Shown one piece after another: positions 28,633 through 37,520 of a stretch of 64,000 nucleotides of DNA. The notes beneath the pieces are model-generated. The model had not been told where the DNA came from. It did not search any database and saw only the letters and a program-made list of their open reading frames with translations. The stretch is from UBA4416 sp964541155 (GTDB lineage: Bacteria > Bacteroidota > Bacteroidia > B-17B0 > Aurantibacillaceae). The DNA lies in the NCBI GenBank assembly GCA_964541155.1, contig CAZIPC010000006.1:181477-245476 (forward strand). Reading direction: 5' to 3'. Both the position numbers and the translations under genes were made by a program. Position 1 is the stretch's first letter, and each line of letters starts with the position of its first letter.

Positions 28633-29907
28633 TTAATTTTTTATTTTATGTAATAGATTACTTAGCCATATCGATATAAGATCACTTAAGGTTAAACTAA
28701 TCTTTCTATCCCCATTAATAAATGTGGATTTTCTAGAATCCATTCTGTCAGAAAGATCTTTTATCCATTCATCTATTTTTATACTTTGATGTTCTCTATT
28801 AACTGCTTCTTTTCTAAATTCATCCCACTCTTCATTAAAGGTTTGAATTTCTTCATCTATGTATTTTTTGTATAAAATTTTAATTTTATTGGCCTCAATA
28901 CGATTTTTCGTTTGAATAAGTTCATCTATTACCTGACTTGCAATATCACAAAGATCTTCTTGAAATTTATGCATACTTAATATGTAATTTGAATATGCTA
29001 TACTAATTAACTTATACGAAGGCGCCTCTAAGTGAGTTAAAACAATATTTGTTTTATCATTATTAAATCTTTTCAGATATGAATCTTCAGCTGTATCAAA
29101 TTCTTGGTAGGATTCGATGTTTGTTCTTTTTGCTTCGTTTACTTCAATTATGAAAAATTTATGATTAGTTTCTTCAACCTTAATCCATTGTTTGCGTGTT
29201 TGAATGTTATTTAAATTAAATACTTTACTTAAGCTTCTATAAATGTTATATTCTTTTTCAATAGTTAGAATTTCCATTTTAGAATTGTGAGATAAATTAG
29301 ATGTATTTGACATTAAATAACAAAAACGTTGAAGTTCTGGATTACGCTGCCCTTCTTTTATTTTTGTATTATAAACAACGTCAATAATTTCAACAAATGT
29401 TGCCCAATTATGCTGGTCCTTAGTGCGTAATTGTATTTCAATTGGTTTTTGATCGCCTGCTTTACACTTTACATATAAATGAAGTGCTGAATAACCATCA
29501 TCATCACTTGGCTTTTTATTAATATAATCTTGACGTTTTGTGATGTTTAATCTTTTTTCAAGTAATTCAGCTATATTGAAAATATCTTGAGTAGAATCAA
29601 CTATACAACGACATCCCCCAATATCAATCATTTTACCTAATTCCATATTAGGAAAACGATTGAGTTTAGAGATTATAGACTCTATGCGCTTGATACGATA
29701 GGTAACTACCCTAGATTTACGAACTTTTTTGCTTTCCTCAGCTAAAATATTAAACACTTGAGAAAGAACATTTTTATAGGATAAACGCAAATCATGAATC
29801 TGTTGAAGTGAATCCTGACTAATCGTGTTTGTTTTGGATTCACTTCTAAGTTTATCACCTAAACGAATTAATTCGTTTTTTGAATATGTTCTGTTTTGAG
29901 CGTTCAT
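28633..29907 (-). CDS. RelA/SpoT-domain (p)ppGpp synthetase-like protein
   Basis: 424 residues. Residues ~60-180 match the RelA/SpoT synthetase domain: RIKRIESI (71-78), DIGGCR (95-100), KKPSDDDGYSALHL (131-144) with the stacking Tyr, and IEIQLRTKDQHNWA (156-169) with the catalytic Glu and the Gln/Arg pair. There is no HD hydrolase, TGS or ACT domain, so it could only synthesise a (p)ppGpp-like product or pyrophosphorylate another substrate. The ~240-residue C-terminus is charged and helical, of unknown type. Its start codon overlaps the hsdS stop by one base (TAATG), so it is a true member of the restriction operon. Confidence 0.88.
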   Translation of the reverse strand: MNAQNRTYSKNELIRLGDKLRSESKTNTISQDSLQQIHDLRLSYKNVLSQVFNILAEESKKVRKSRVVTYRIKRIESIISKLNRFPNMELGKMIDIGGCRCIVDSTQDIFNIAELLEKRLNITKRQDYINKKPSDDDGYSALHLYVKCKAGDQKPIEIQLRTKDQHNWATFVEIIDVVYNTKIKEGQRNPELQRFCYLMSNTSNLSHNSKMEILTIEKEYNIYRSLSKVFNLNNIQTRKQWIKVEETNHKFFIIEVNEAKRTNIESYQEFDTAEDSYLKRFNNDKTNIVLTHLEAPSYKLISIAYSNYILSMHKFQEDLCDIASQVIDELIQTKNRIEANKIKILYKKYIDEEIQTFNEEWDEFRKEAVNREHQSIKIDEWIKDLSDRMDSRKSTFINGDRKISLTLSDLISIWLSNLLHKIKN

Positions 29908-31217
29908 TAATTACTTAAAGCCTCCCTCAACACCTGCTGCAAAAGCTTTTGGTTTTGTTGTTGGCTGTTTTGTATGTTGTTTTGTAAGGCATCGCAAAGA
30001 CTAATTAACTCTTCTAGCTTCTTTACAATGCGATTTTGTTCTGCGATGGGTGGAAGTGGAATCATAATGGAATTTAGTATTGTAAGACTGAGAAATGGTT
30101 GCAAACCTCCTTTGGTTAATTCGATGTATATTTCCTCTCTATTTAAAATAAAATAATAGAATAATAATTTATTCGAAATTAATTCTTGATTGAATTTTAA
30201 TATCGCAGTGTTTTTGAAACTAAACTCAAAATCAACATCAATAATAGCGGGCGTGCCACAACCAGCTCCAATATTAACAACTAACAATTCACCTTTAAAA
30301 GGATAAGCTTTGACAAATAGCTCGCGATGATATTTCTCTGATACATAATTACAATTGTCCCAATCTATTTTATCTGATTTAACATGAGTTGCAGCTATGT
30401 ATGGAAAACCCTCCGAAGTTTTTGGTGGAGTATTATGAAAACCGTCGGTGATCTTAAAACAAAGTTCCCCCAACCTACACCACACCCAATTCTCAGGTAT
30501 TTCAAAGGGGGTTTCTTCGGGTTTTATGGGTGGGAGTTCTTTTTCTTTTTTAATTTTCTTATCTGCTATTAACTTCTGCTTTTCTGCTTTTATTTTCTCC
30601 AACAAATCTTTAGCGTGGCCGTCTTTTTTATCTTGTTTTACCAATTTACCCTGCATGGCTTCACGCAAAAAAGCCTGGCGCAGTTGCTTTACTAAGTCTA
30701 TCTGGTGAGTGAGTTCGGTAGAGAGCCCATTAAATGATGTCTTTTGAATCTTGATTTTTTCAATTTGTTTCAATTGTTCATCAACTGTAGGCAAATAAAT
30801 TTCATGATTAAGAAAGAAACTCTCGTCCAAATATTTCCTGTGAGTAATACCAGAGCTTGCTTTCTCACATAGTTCATAGAAAGCTGGTGAGTTTGTAAAT
30901 TGATTAAACCATTCAATGTTTACTTTCTTCTTGTCAACATCATAGGCCCAAAAGTTGCCAGTTATTATTGCTCCGGCAACCTCTTCAGGAGCAATTCCAA
31001 ATGCCCCATACCTTGCATCGATTTTGGATAATATAAATTGACCTTCCTTTAGAATAAACTGTTTTTTTGTTCCTATTTTTCTACCAAATTCTGTATCTCT
31101 TAACGAAACGCCATTATGATTAATACGAATAGTAACGCGGCTATATTCTTTATTATCCTCAATGTCAATTGGGATTTTACTTCTTTTTAAAAAACTACCT
31201 ATTTTAGAAAGTTTCAT
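29907..31217 (-). CDS. hsdS: Type I restriction-modification specificity subunit
   Basis: 436 residues. Two target-recognition halves (about 1-165 and 235-400) are joined by the conserved helical spacer LVKQLRQAFLREAMQGKLV and a Lys/Glu-rich linker, with a second helical spacer (IVKKLEELISLCDAL) at the C-terminus. FEIPENWVWCRLGELC marks the start of the second TRD, a typical HsdS sequence. It sets the DNA target of the methyltransferase and nuclease. Overlaps hsdM by four bases (ATGA). Confidence 0.95.
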   Translation of the reverse strand: MKLSKIGSFLKRSKIPIDIEDNKEYSRVTIRINHNGVSLRDTEFGRKIGTKKQFILKEGQFILSKIDARYGAFGIAPEEVAGAIITGNFWAYDVDKKKVNIEWFNQFTNSPAFYELCEKASSGITHRKYLDESFFLNHEIYLPTVDEQLKQIEKIKIQKTSFNGLSTELTHQIDLVKQLRQAFLREAMQGKLVKQDKKDGHAKDLLEKIKAEKQKLIADKKIKKEKELPPIKPEETPFEIPENWVWCRLGELCFKITDGFHNTPPKTSEGFPYIAATHVKSDKIDWDNCNYVSEKYHRELFVKAYPFKGELLVVNIGAGCGTPAIIDVDFEFSFKNTAILKFNQELISNKLLFYYFILNREEIYIELTKGGLQPFLSLTILNSIMIPLPPIAEQNRIVKKLEELISLCDALQNNIQNSQQQNQKLLQQVLREALSN

Positions 31218-32653
31218 TTTAATGCTTTCTTTAGTTCGTTCAACATGTCATTACTTTTTCCAAAACTCTTTTCTAAAATTGTCATCAATTCAGCACTACT
31301 GTATTCATGCACCTCTTCCTGTTTATTTGGGTTTTTAATATCCAAATCAAAGTTGCGTTCTTTTAAAGTGTCAATGCTTACCTTCCAGCAAATGTCACTC
31401 TCCACACGCTTGTTCCACCATTTTTTAATAGGTTCAAACTCTTCGGTTCGTATAGGTTTTGTTTTGCTGTATGCTTTCACACCTTCGGGTAAACGGTGCT
31501 CGTAATACCATACTTCTTTAGTAGCAAATTTGTTTTCGTTGGCTTGCTTTTTCTTTTCAAAAAACAACAAATTGGTTGCTACCGTTGCATAAGGTTGAAA
31601 TACCGAGTTAGGCAAACGGATAATGGTATGCAGGTTACATTCCTTTAATAATTTTTCGCGTACACGTTGTTTTACGCCATCACCGGTTAAACTACCATCG
31701 GGCAATACAATACCTGCACGGCCACCGTCTTTTAATAAGTGCATCATCAACACCAAAAACAAATCTGCACTTTCCTTAGTACGGTAATTAGCCGGAAAGT
31801 TGTTTTCGTTCCCATTAGCTACGGTACCACCAAATGGCGGATTAGCTACAATTATGTCCACACGATCCTTCTCGCGGTATTCGCTTAATGGTTTATCCAA
31901 GGCATCGCGGTAAGTAATATCGGGCAATTCTATATCGTGCAATATTAAATTGGTAGTACCTAACACATATGGCAGAGGCTTCCATTCCCATCCACTTACG
32001 TTATCTTGTATGGCCTGGCGTTGTGTTACATTTTTTGCTTGTTTTTTTAAATGCTCAATAGAGCAGGTTAAATAACCACCGGTTCCACAAGAAGGGTCTA
32101 ATATTTTCTCACCCAATTTTGGGTTTACCACATCTACGATAAAACTGGTAATGGCACGAGGTGTATAAAACTCCCCGTAATCACCAGCACTTTGTAATTC
32201 TTGTAAAATGGTTTCGTATATCTCTCCAAACAAATGGCGCTCGCTGGCTTTATTAAAATCAATCGCATTTAAACGGTTAATTACCTTACGCAGGTTAATA
32301 CCGCTTTTCATGTAATTGTTATTGCCTTCAAAAACCTCACGCACCATAAAGGCACGTTTATCGCGCGAGTTTAAATTACGCAAACGAGGAAATAAGCTTT
32401 GGTCAATAAAGTTCAACAATTCATCTCCGGTCATTCCTTCATCATCTGCCGCCCAATTGCGCCATTGCAAATCTTTTGGAATGGGAGATTTATAATTGTC
32501 TTTTATTGCTTCAAGTTCTTTGTCTTTATCGTCAACTATTTTTAGAAACAGCATCCAAGCCAATTGCTCAATACGTTGTCCGTCTCCGCTTAGTCCGCGA
32601 TCCTCGCGCATATCATTGCGGATGGATTTAATTATTCCTGATAGGTTGCTCAT
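31214..32653 (-). CDS. hsdM: Type I restriction-modification methyltransferase subunit
   Basis: 479 residues. The N-terminal helical HsdM domain is followed by a SAM-dependent N6-adenine methyltransferase: GEFYTPRAI, motif I DPSCGTGGYLT, and motif IV ANPPFGG. It methylates adenine in the target set by HsdS. Overlaps both neighbours by four bases. Base composition looks higher in G+C than the housekeeping genes to the left, in line with acquisition. Confidence 0.97.
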   Translation of the reverse strand: MSNLSGIIKSIRNDMREDRGLSGDGQRIEQLAWMLFLKIVDDKDKELEAIKDNYKSPIPKDLQWRNWAADDEGMTGDELLNFIDQSLFPRLRNLNSRDKRAFMVREVFEGNNNYMKSGINLRKVINRLNAIDFNKASERHLFGEIYETILQELQSAGDYGEFYTPRAITSFIVDVVNPKLGEKILDPSCGTGGYLTCSIEHLKKQAKNVTQRQAIQDNVSGWEWKPLPYVLGTTNLILHDIELPDITYRDALDKPLSEYREKDRVDIIVANPPFGGTVANGNENNFPANYRTKESADLFLVLMMHLLKDGGRAGIVLPDGSLTGDGVKQRVREKLLKECNLHTIIRLPNSVFQPYATVATNLLFFEKKKQANENKFATKEVWYYEHRLPEGVKAYSKTKPIRTEEFEPIKKWWNKRVESDICWKVSIDTLKERNFDLDIKNPNKQEEVHEYSSAELMTILEKSFGKSNDMLNELKKALK

Positions 32654-33378
32654 GTGATTTGGTTATTTAATATAAGTTGCATCGCAGCATTGCTAATAAC
32701 TTTAACAACTTCTTTGTATCCTTCGGATTCTGCAGCGTCAACTATTTTTTTAGAAAAGAATTTTGTAAAACTATCTTTTGATTTCAAAGCTTCTTTTAAG
32801 GCTTTATTTTTTCTTGCTTCTTCACTTAAATAATCTAATAATGCTTTATTTAAATCAAAGTCTTTAGATTGATAAGTTTCTTTTATTTTATCTAAAAGGG
32901 ATAATAAAAGATCATATTGTATTAAAAGGCAATTTTGATTATCCTCATATTTTATTGCATAACCAAGTTCAACTGCAAATTTTTCAACATAAAGTTTTAT
33001 ATGTAAGTCTGAAATAAGTATTCTGAGTAATCCTTTATCTGTATCTTCGATTTGAATTGGGTTTTTAACTAGTTCTTTTACTAAATTATCAATATTATCT
33101 CTATTGTCATCTTTTAGATTTTCAAATTTAACAGAACAAAGTATTTGTAAATTGTTCAACTTCGTTGGTGTAACTTTTAATAATCTTATCCAATCAAACT
33201 TATCGATATGTAATTCCTTTTTCTTATACTTTTTAAGTAAATAGTAGAGAAATGCTTCGAAGTCTGTTTTAGACAAAACACCAAGCCCTAATTTATCGAA
33301 TGAATCCAGTAGCTCATTTATGAAAGCTTCTTTATTTTCGTTAGCAATTATTTCTTTTATATTTTTTGGCTTGCTCAT
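32650..33378 (-). CDS. Unknown protein between hsdR and hsdM
   Basis: 242 residues, strongly helical, rich in Lys, Leu and Glu; no signal peptide or membrane helix. Coupled by four-base overlaps to hsdR upstream and hsdM downstream, so it is produced with the restriction complex. I recognise no domain. The DFEAFLYYLLKKYKK and WIRLLKVTPTKLNNLQIL segments look like a HEAT- or helical-bundle protein, perhaps a structural partner or effector. It is not part of the classical hsdRMS set. Confidence 0.8.
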   Translation of the reverse strand: MSKPKNIKEIIANENKEAFINELLDSFDKLGLGVLSKTDFEAFLYYLLKKYKKKELHIDKFDWIRLLKVTPTKLNNLQILCSVKFENLKDDNRDNIDNLVKELVKNPIQIEDTDKGLLRILISDLHIKLYVEKFAVELGYAIKYEDNQNCLLIQYDLLLSLLDKIKETYQSKDFDLNKALLDYLSEEARKNKALKEALKSKDSFTKFFSKKIVDAAESEGYKEVVKVISNAAMQLILNNQIT

Positions 33379-35765
33379 GCTATTTTATATAATTCGTTTT
33401 CCAAATCTTTAATTGCGTTCAGGTATTTTTCTTTTCCCCCAAACTCATTTATTATTTCAAGAGGTGAGCCCATTTCATCAAAAGGGTTCACACGCAATAC
33501 CTCCATGCTTTCAATATTGGTAATGCCTTCGTCGGCATATTTCTCTAATAGTGCTTCTAAAACTTTACGTGCTTGTTCCTGGTATTTTGTAAAGTAATTG
33601 CGTTTCTTCACATTGTTAGCACGCTCTTTACGAGTAAGTGGTGGCTGATCGTATGCCACATGGCAAATCAAATCGAACAAATCCAGTTTCTTATCTACCG
33701 CTTCATATAATGCATCAACTAAAACACCAAGTTCCATTAACTCAGCAATGATGGCTTCTTTACGGTTGGTATTATTCCATTTATTGAGGAAGTCATCTAA
33801 AGAAGCAAATTGCTTTTTAATAATGTCTTTTGTGTGGTCTTTTAAACTTGTGGTAATTGGCTTGCCCTGATTATCAAAATACATTTCACGGCTCACCAAG
33901 ATAGAAACATCCACACCATTTACATATACTTTTTGGCGAGGCTCGTTATTTGTTGTATTTGCAATTGTGCCCGGGTTTCTAATTTCCGGTTGCTCCATTT
34001 CAATTTCTTCTCCGGTGTCAATGTCAATTATAGGTTCCTCTGATTCTTCTTCCTCTTCTACAATTCCACCTAAATCAGTTTCTTCAGTTACCGGTTTTAG
34101 TCTAATTGGGTCACCATCAAATTGAGGGTCGGCAAACAAGTCGGTAGCATTTCTGAAATCAAGAATGGTAAAATATAACTTATCAAACTCTTCATTGATT
34201 CGAGTACCACGACCAATAATTTGTTTGAATTTGGTCATGGAGTTAATGTTAGAATCTAACACAATAACTTTACATGTTTGCGCATCAACACCGGTTGTCA
34301 TTAACTCAGATGTTGTTGCTATTACCGGATACTTTTCCTCGGGGTTAATGAAATTATCTAATTCGCGTTTTCCTTCATCATTATCACCAGTAATTTGCAT
34401 GATGTATTTATGATTCTCGGTAACTAAATCAGCATTATGATTTGCTAAAGCCGAACGCATACGTTCTGCATGATCAATATCTGAACAAAACACAATAGTT
34501 TTTGCAAAGCGGTTATATCCTTTTAAAAACTCAGTTACTTTAAGCGCAACAAGATCGGTTCGTTCATCAATAACTAGATTTTTATCATAATCTCTTCGGT
34601 TGTAAATTCTATCTTCAACTAAATTGCCATCTTTATCTGTTTTACCTTTTTCAGGTCTCCAGCCTTCAACATCTACATTCAAAGCAATGCGTATAACGCG
34701 GTAAGGAGCTAAGAAACCATCATCAATACCTTGTCGTAATGAATAGGTATAAACAGGATCACCAAAGTATTCGGTATTACTTGCTTCATTGGTTTCTTTT
34801 GGAGTAGCAGTTAAACCAATATGCGTAGCGTTAGTGAAGTAGTTTAGAATTTCTCTCCAATTGCTATCTTCCTTTGCGCTTCCACGATGGCACTCATCAA
34901 TAACAATCAAATCAAAAAAGTCTCGTGAAAATTGTTTGTATGCATTTGCTTCTTCATCGCTACCCGATAGGCCTTGATAAAGGGCTAAGTAAATTTCGAA
35001 ACTCTTATCAATCATTCGGTGTTTAACCACCGTCATTTTATCTCTGAAATGTTTAAAATCCCCTCTGCGAGTTTGATCAATCAAGGCATTTCTATCCGCC
35101 AGGAATAAGATTCGTTTTTTTGTACCACTTTTCCAAAGACGGTGAATGATTTGAAAAGCTGTATAAGTTTTACCTGTACCTGTAGCCATTACCAATAAAA
35201 TTCTGTTTTGGCCTTTTGCAATTGCTTCAACTGTTCTGTTAACTGCTATTTGCTGGTAATACCTTGGTTTGCGGTTTGAACCATCAAAGAAATAATCCTG
35301 CGATGCAATTTTATCCGCTTCCTGTGTAACAATTCCTTTGTACTTTTTATATTTTTCCCAAAGAGCAGCAGGAGATGGAAATTCATCTAAAGAAAGTTCC
35401 GACTCAATATTTCCGCTTTTAATTGTTCTATCATGAAATAAAAAGCCATCACCATTACTACTGAACACACAAGGTATATCTAATATTTGAGCATAATCAA
35501 GTGCTTGCTGAATACCAGCCTTTACAGAATGGTTGTTATCTTTTGCTTCAATAATAGCAATAGGAATATTTGGTTTGTAGTAAAGAATATAATCTGCACG
35601 TTTGCGATTACCTCTGGCTGTTAGTTTACCTCGCACATAGATTTTACCATCAGTGAAGGTAACTTCCTCTAATAATTGCGTTTCTTTATCCCATCCGGCT
35701 TTTTCAATAGCAGGCGTGATATACTTTGTACATATGTCGCGTTCTGAAAGGGATTTTTTATTCAT
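33375..35765 (-). CDS. hsdR: Type I restriction endonuclease subunit
   Basis: 796 residues. An N-terminal PD-(D/E)xK nuclease (ADYILYYKPNIPIAIIEAKD, near residues 58-76) is followed by an SF2 helicase/translocase: Walker A ATGTGKTYTAF, Walker B DECHRGS, motif III GLTATP, and motif VI QIIGRGTRINE. The C-terminal helical part is as in HsdR/EcoR124-like short forms. It cuts unmodified DNA after translocation. A four-base overlap couples it to the XRE regulator upstream and to the unknown 242-aa gene downstream. Confidence 0.96.
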   Translation of the reverse strand: MNKKSLSERDICTKYITPAIEKAGWDKETQLLEEVTFTDGKIYVRGKLTARGNRKRADYILYYKPNIPIAIIEAKDNNHSVKAGIQQALDYAQILDIPCVFSSNGDGFLFHDRTIKSGNIESELSLDEFPSPAALWEKYKKYKGIVTQEADKIASQDYFFDGSNRKPRYYQQIAVNRTVEAIAKGQNRILLVMATGTGKTYTAFQIIHRLWKSGTKKRILFLADRNALIDQTRRGDFKHFRDKMTVVKHRMIDKSFEIYLALYQGLSGSDEEANAYKQFSRDFFDLIVIDECHRGSAKEDSNWREILNYFTNATHIGLTATPKETNEASNTEYFGDPVYTYSLRQGIDDGFLAPYRVIRIALNVDVEGWRPEKGKTDKDGNLVEDRIYNRRDYDKNLVIDERTDLVALKVTEFLKGYNRFAKTIVFCSDIDHAERMRSALANHNADLVTENHKYIMQITGDNDEGKRELDNFINPEEKYPVIATTSELMTTGVDAQTCKVIVLDSNINSMTKFKQIIGRGTRINEEFDKLYFTILDFRNATDLFADPQFDGDPIRLKPVTEETDLGGIVEEEEESEEPIIDIDTGEEIEMEQPEIRNPGTIANTTNNEPRQKVYVNGVDVSILVSREMYFDNQGKPITTSLKDHTKDIIKKQFASLDDFLNKWNNTNRKEAIIAELMELGVLVDALYEAVDKKLDLFDLICHVAYDQPPLTRKERANNVKKRNYFTKYQEQARKVLEALLEKYADEGITNIESMEVLRVNPFDEMGSPLEIINEFGGKEKYLNAIKDLENELYKIA

Positions 35766-35965
35766 TTTTTTACTTTACTAATTTCTCGTAATAAATCTTT
35801 AACTTCTACTTGTAATAATTCTGCAATTTCAAATAAAACTTCTAAACTTGGTTGCTTTCTGTTTTGCACATACCCGTTAATAATGGGATAACTCTTCCCG
35901 AGTTTATCAGCAAGCCAGGTTTGTTTAATTCCTTTTTCTTCAAGAACTTCTTTAATCCGGTTCAT
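35762..35965 (-). CDS. XRE-family regulator of the restriction operon
   Basis: 67 residues from the inner ATG (MNRIKEVLEEKGIKQTWLAD); the frame stays open to 35989 but the inner start matches the usual family form. It is a single Cro/C1-type HTH (QTWLADKLGKSYPIINGYV, residues ~16-34), like the small regulators found at the head of type I RM operons. It overlaps hsdR by four bases and is the first gene of the operon, so it probably represses or times its expression. Confidence 0.85.
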   Translation of the reverse strand: MNRIKEVLEEKGIKQTWLADKLGKSYPIINGYVQNRKQPSLEVLFEIAELLQVEVKDLLREISKVKK

Positions 35966-36720
35966 TGTAATCAGTTTTAGATCCATCAAAAACTAAAAAG
36001 TATGTGATGGATATTCCTAGCTAATATAAAATAATAAGTAAATAAAATATAATGTTTTACATTATATTGTTATTAACAATTCGTTCACTACTAAAAAGGT
36101 TGATTTTACTGATAAAGCAAACTTAGGTGGGCATTTGATATGATAAAATGGACCAAATTAGGAGGCTAAACTAGTTGCTATGATCCCTGGTAGCCAATTG
36201 ATTTTTGCAATAAAAATACATTTGTACTATAAATGTAGAACAAAATGAATAGCGGCTTAGGCTATTTATTATACAAACGTATAACAGAATAAAACTCTTG
36301 TAAAACCATATTTGTTGTACAAATGTAGAAGACAATATAGGGTAGGCTTAAAGCTATTTGTTGTACAAACATACAAGTGAATGAATTGATTTGCCCCGCA
36401 TTTTCCCGAGAAGGTTAGGACCAGTCCGAAAGTTTTCGAAATATTTTAGGAAAGTGCAAAAGGTTCGCGTGTCCTAAGCTAATCATTTATTTTCATAGTT
36501 TTAACTATTTTACAAACTGAAGTAAAATAATTTAGAATTGTAATATTTTAATGGCTACTGAATTTAAGCCATTAAAAAAATGATATTTGTTATTGCAATG
36601 TTTTTAGAAAAGATATACTACATACAAATATTTGTAATTCAAAGTTTATAGTAATTTGAAGCTGATTTTATAAAAAGCAAGAGATTGTAGAGTTTAAATT
36701 ATAGTTATTCAAAAAAATAA
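35966..36720. other. Non-coding region upstream of the restriction operon
   Basis: About 750 bases without a convincing gene. It holds four ~45-bp tandem units and a conserved tail (36220-36471) that recur at 40316. The promoter of the minus-strand restriction operon should lie near 35970-36060, but no clear element is visible. Confidence 0.6.
36220..36471 (+). repeat. Tandem ~45-bp repeat block A
   Basis: Units start at 36220, 36264, 36310 and 36355, with core ATTTGTTGTACAAAYGTA (TTTGT and ACAAA are inverted to each other). They are followed by a shared tail CCCGAGAAGGTTAGGACC and AGTTTTCGAA. Homologous to block B at 40316-40520. Confidence 0.75.
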
Positions 36721-37428
36721 TTATTCCTTAATTTTATTACACTGAATTTGACCAGATGAGGAATTATTATTTTCTATTAACATATAACTCGAGCTAATTT
36801 CTATAATTTTAAAATTTTTATACCCTAAAAAATTGATAAGTTCAATTTTCCGTCTTCCAATATCTTCTTGCCAATTACATTTTAATGTTAAAGCATCTTT
36901 CTTATCTAGAAACCAATCTCCTTTATATAAATTATTATACATATAAAATGGTCTATCACTTTGAAATATCTCTGAATGATTATATTTTACTGTAAAAGTA
37001 CCATCCTCAAAAAACTCCATGGTTGCATCATCTGAGGTTTTCCATGAACCTACAAGTAAATCTCTTGAGGATGTTTTTTTTGATTCTTCAATTTTTTTTT
37101 CCATCACAATATCTTCAATTTTCAGTTGTGTATTCAATTCTATTCCCAAATTTTTAGCACACTGATTTATCAATGCTTCTTTTGTTCTTTTTATTTCAAT
37201 GTCAATCATAGCATCAACTTCTGTCTTACTATATTTTTTAGTAATCTCACTGATGTAACAAAGTGAAATTGACTCTTTTTGCTCTCCTGTTATATTTTTA
37301 TATTTTGTAATTGTACTCATACAATCTTCAAATAAATTTGTTCTGTCAGTTTTTGTCCAAGTATCTGTTTGTGAAACTAAAGCAAAAGTGAAACAATTAA
37401 ATAAAAGTGTATAAAATTTAATTTTCAT
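36721..37428 (-). CDS. Exported lipocalin-like protein
   Basis: 235 residues with a signal peptide (MKIKFYTLLFNCFTFALVSQ). Residues ~40-120 are helical with several Cys and contain CYISEITKKYSKTEVDAMID, as seen in exported Bacteroidota proteins. The C-terminal ~110 residues (LLVGSWKTSDDATMEFFEDGT ... KGDWFLDKKDALTLKC) look like a lipocalin-like beta domain with the G-x-W start. Ligand unknown. It lies downstream of the glycine-rich adhesin on the same strand, 92 bases away. Confidence 0.72.
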   Translation of the reverse strand: MKIKFYTLLFNCFTFALVSQTDTWTKTDRTNLFEDCMSTITKYKNITGEQKESISLCYISEITKKYSKTEVDAMIDIEIKRTKEALINQCAKNLGIELNTQLKIEDIVMEKKIEESKKTSSRDLLVGSWKTSDDATMEFFEDGTFTVKYNHSEIFQSDRPFYMYNNLYKGDWFLDKKDALTLKCNWQEDIGRRKIELINFLGYKNFKIIEISSSYMLIENNNSSSGQIQCNKIKE

Positions 37429-37520
37429 AATTATTTTTTAAGTTGATTCTTACTTATTTAAAAAAAGTTATTTTATATTTAGTGTTGTTTATCTTTTTTG
37501 AATAATAATATTAATCAATA

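Noticed and set aside
36220..36471. 45-bp units as a CRISPR or origin iterons
   Set aside because: Units are degenerate and lack spacers, and no replication gene is near. I keep them as repeats only.
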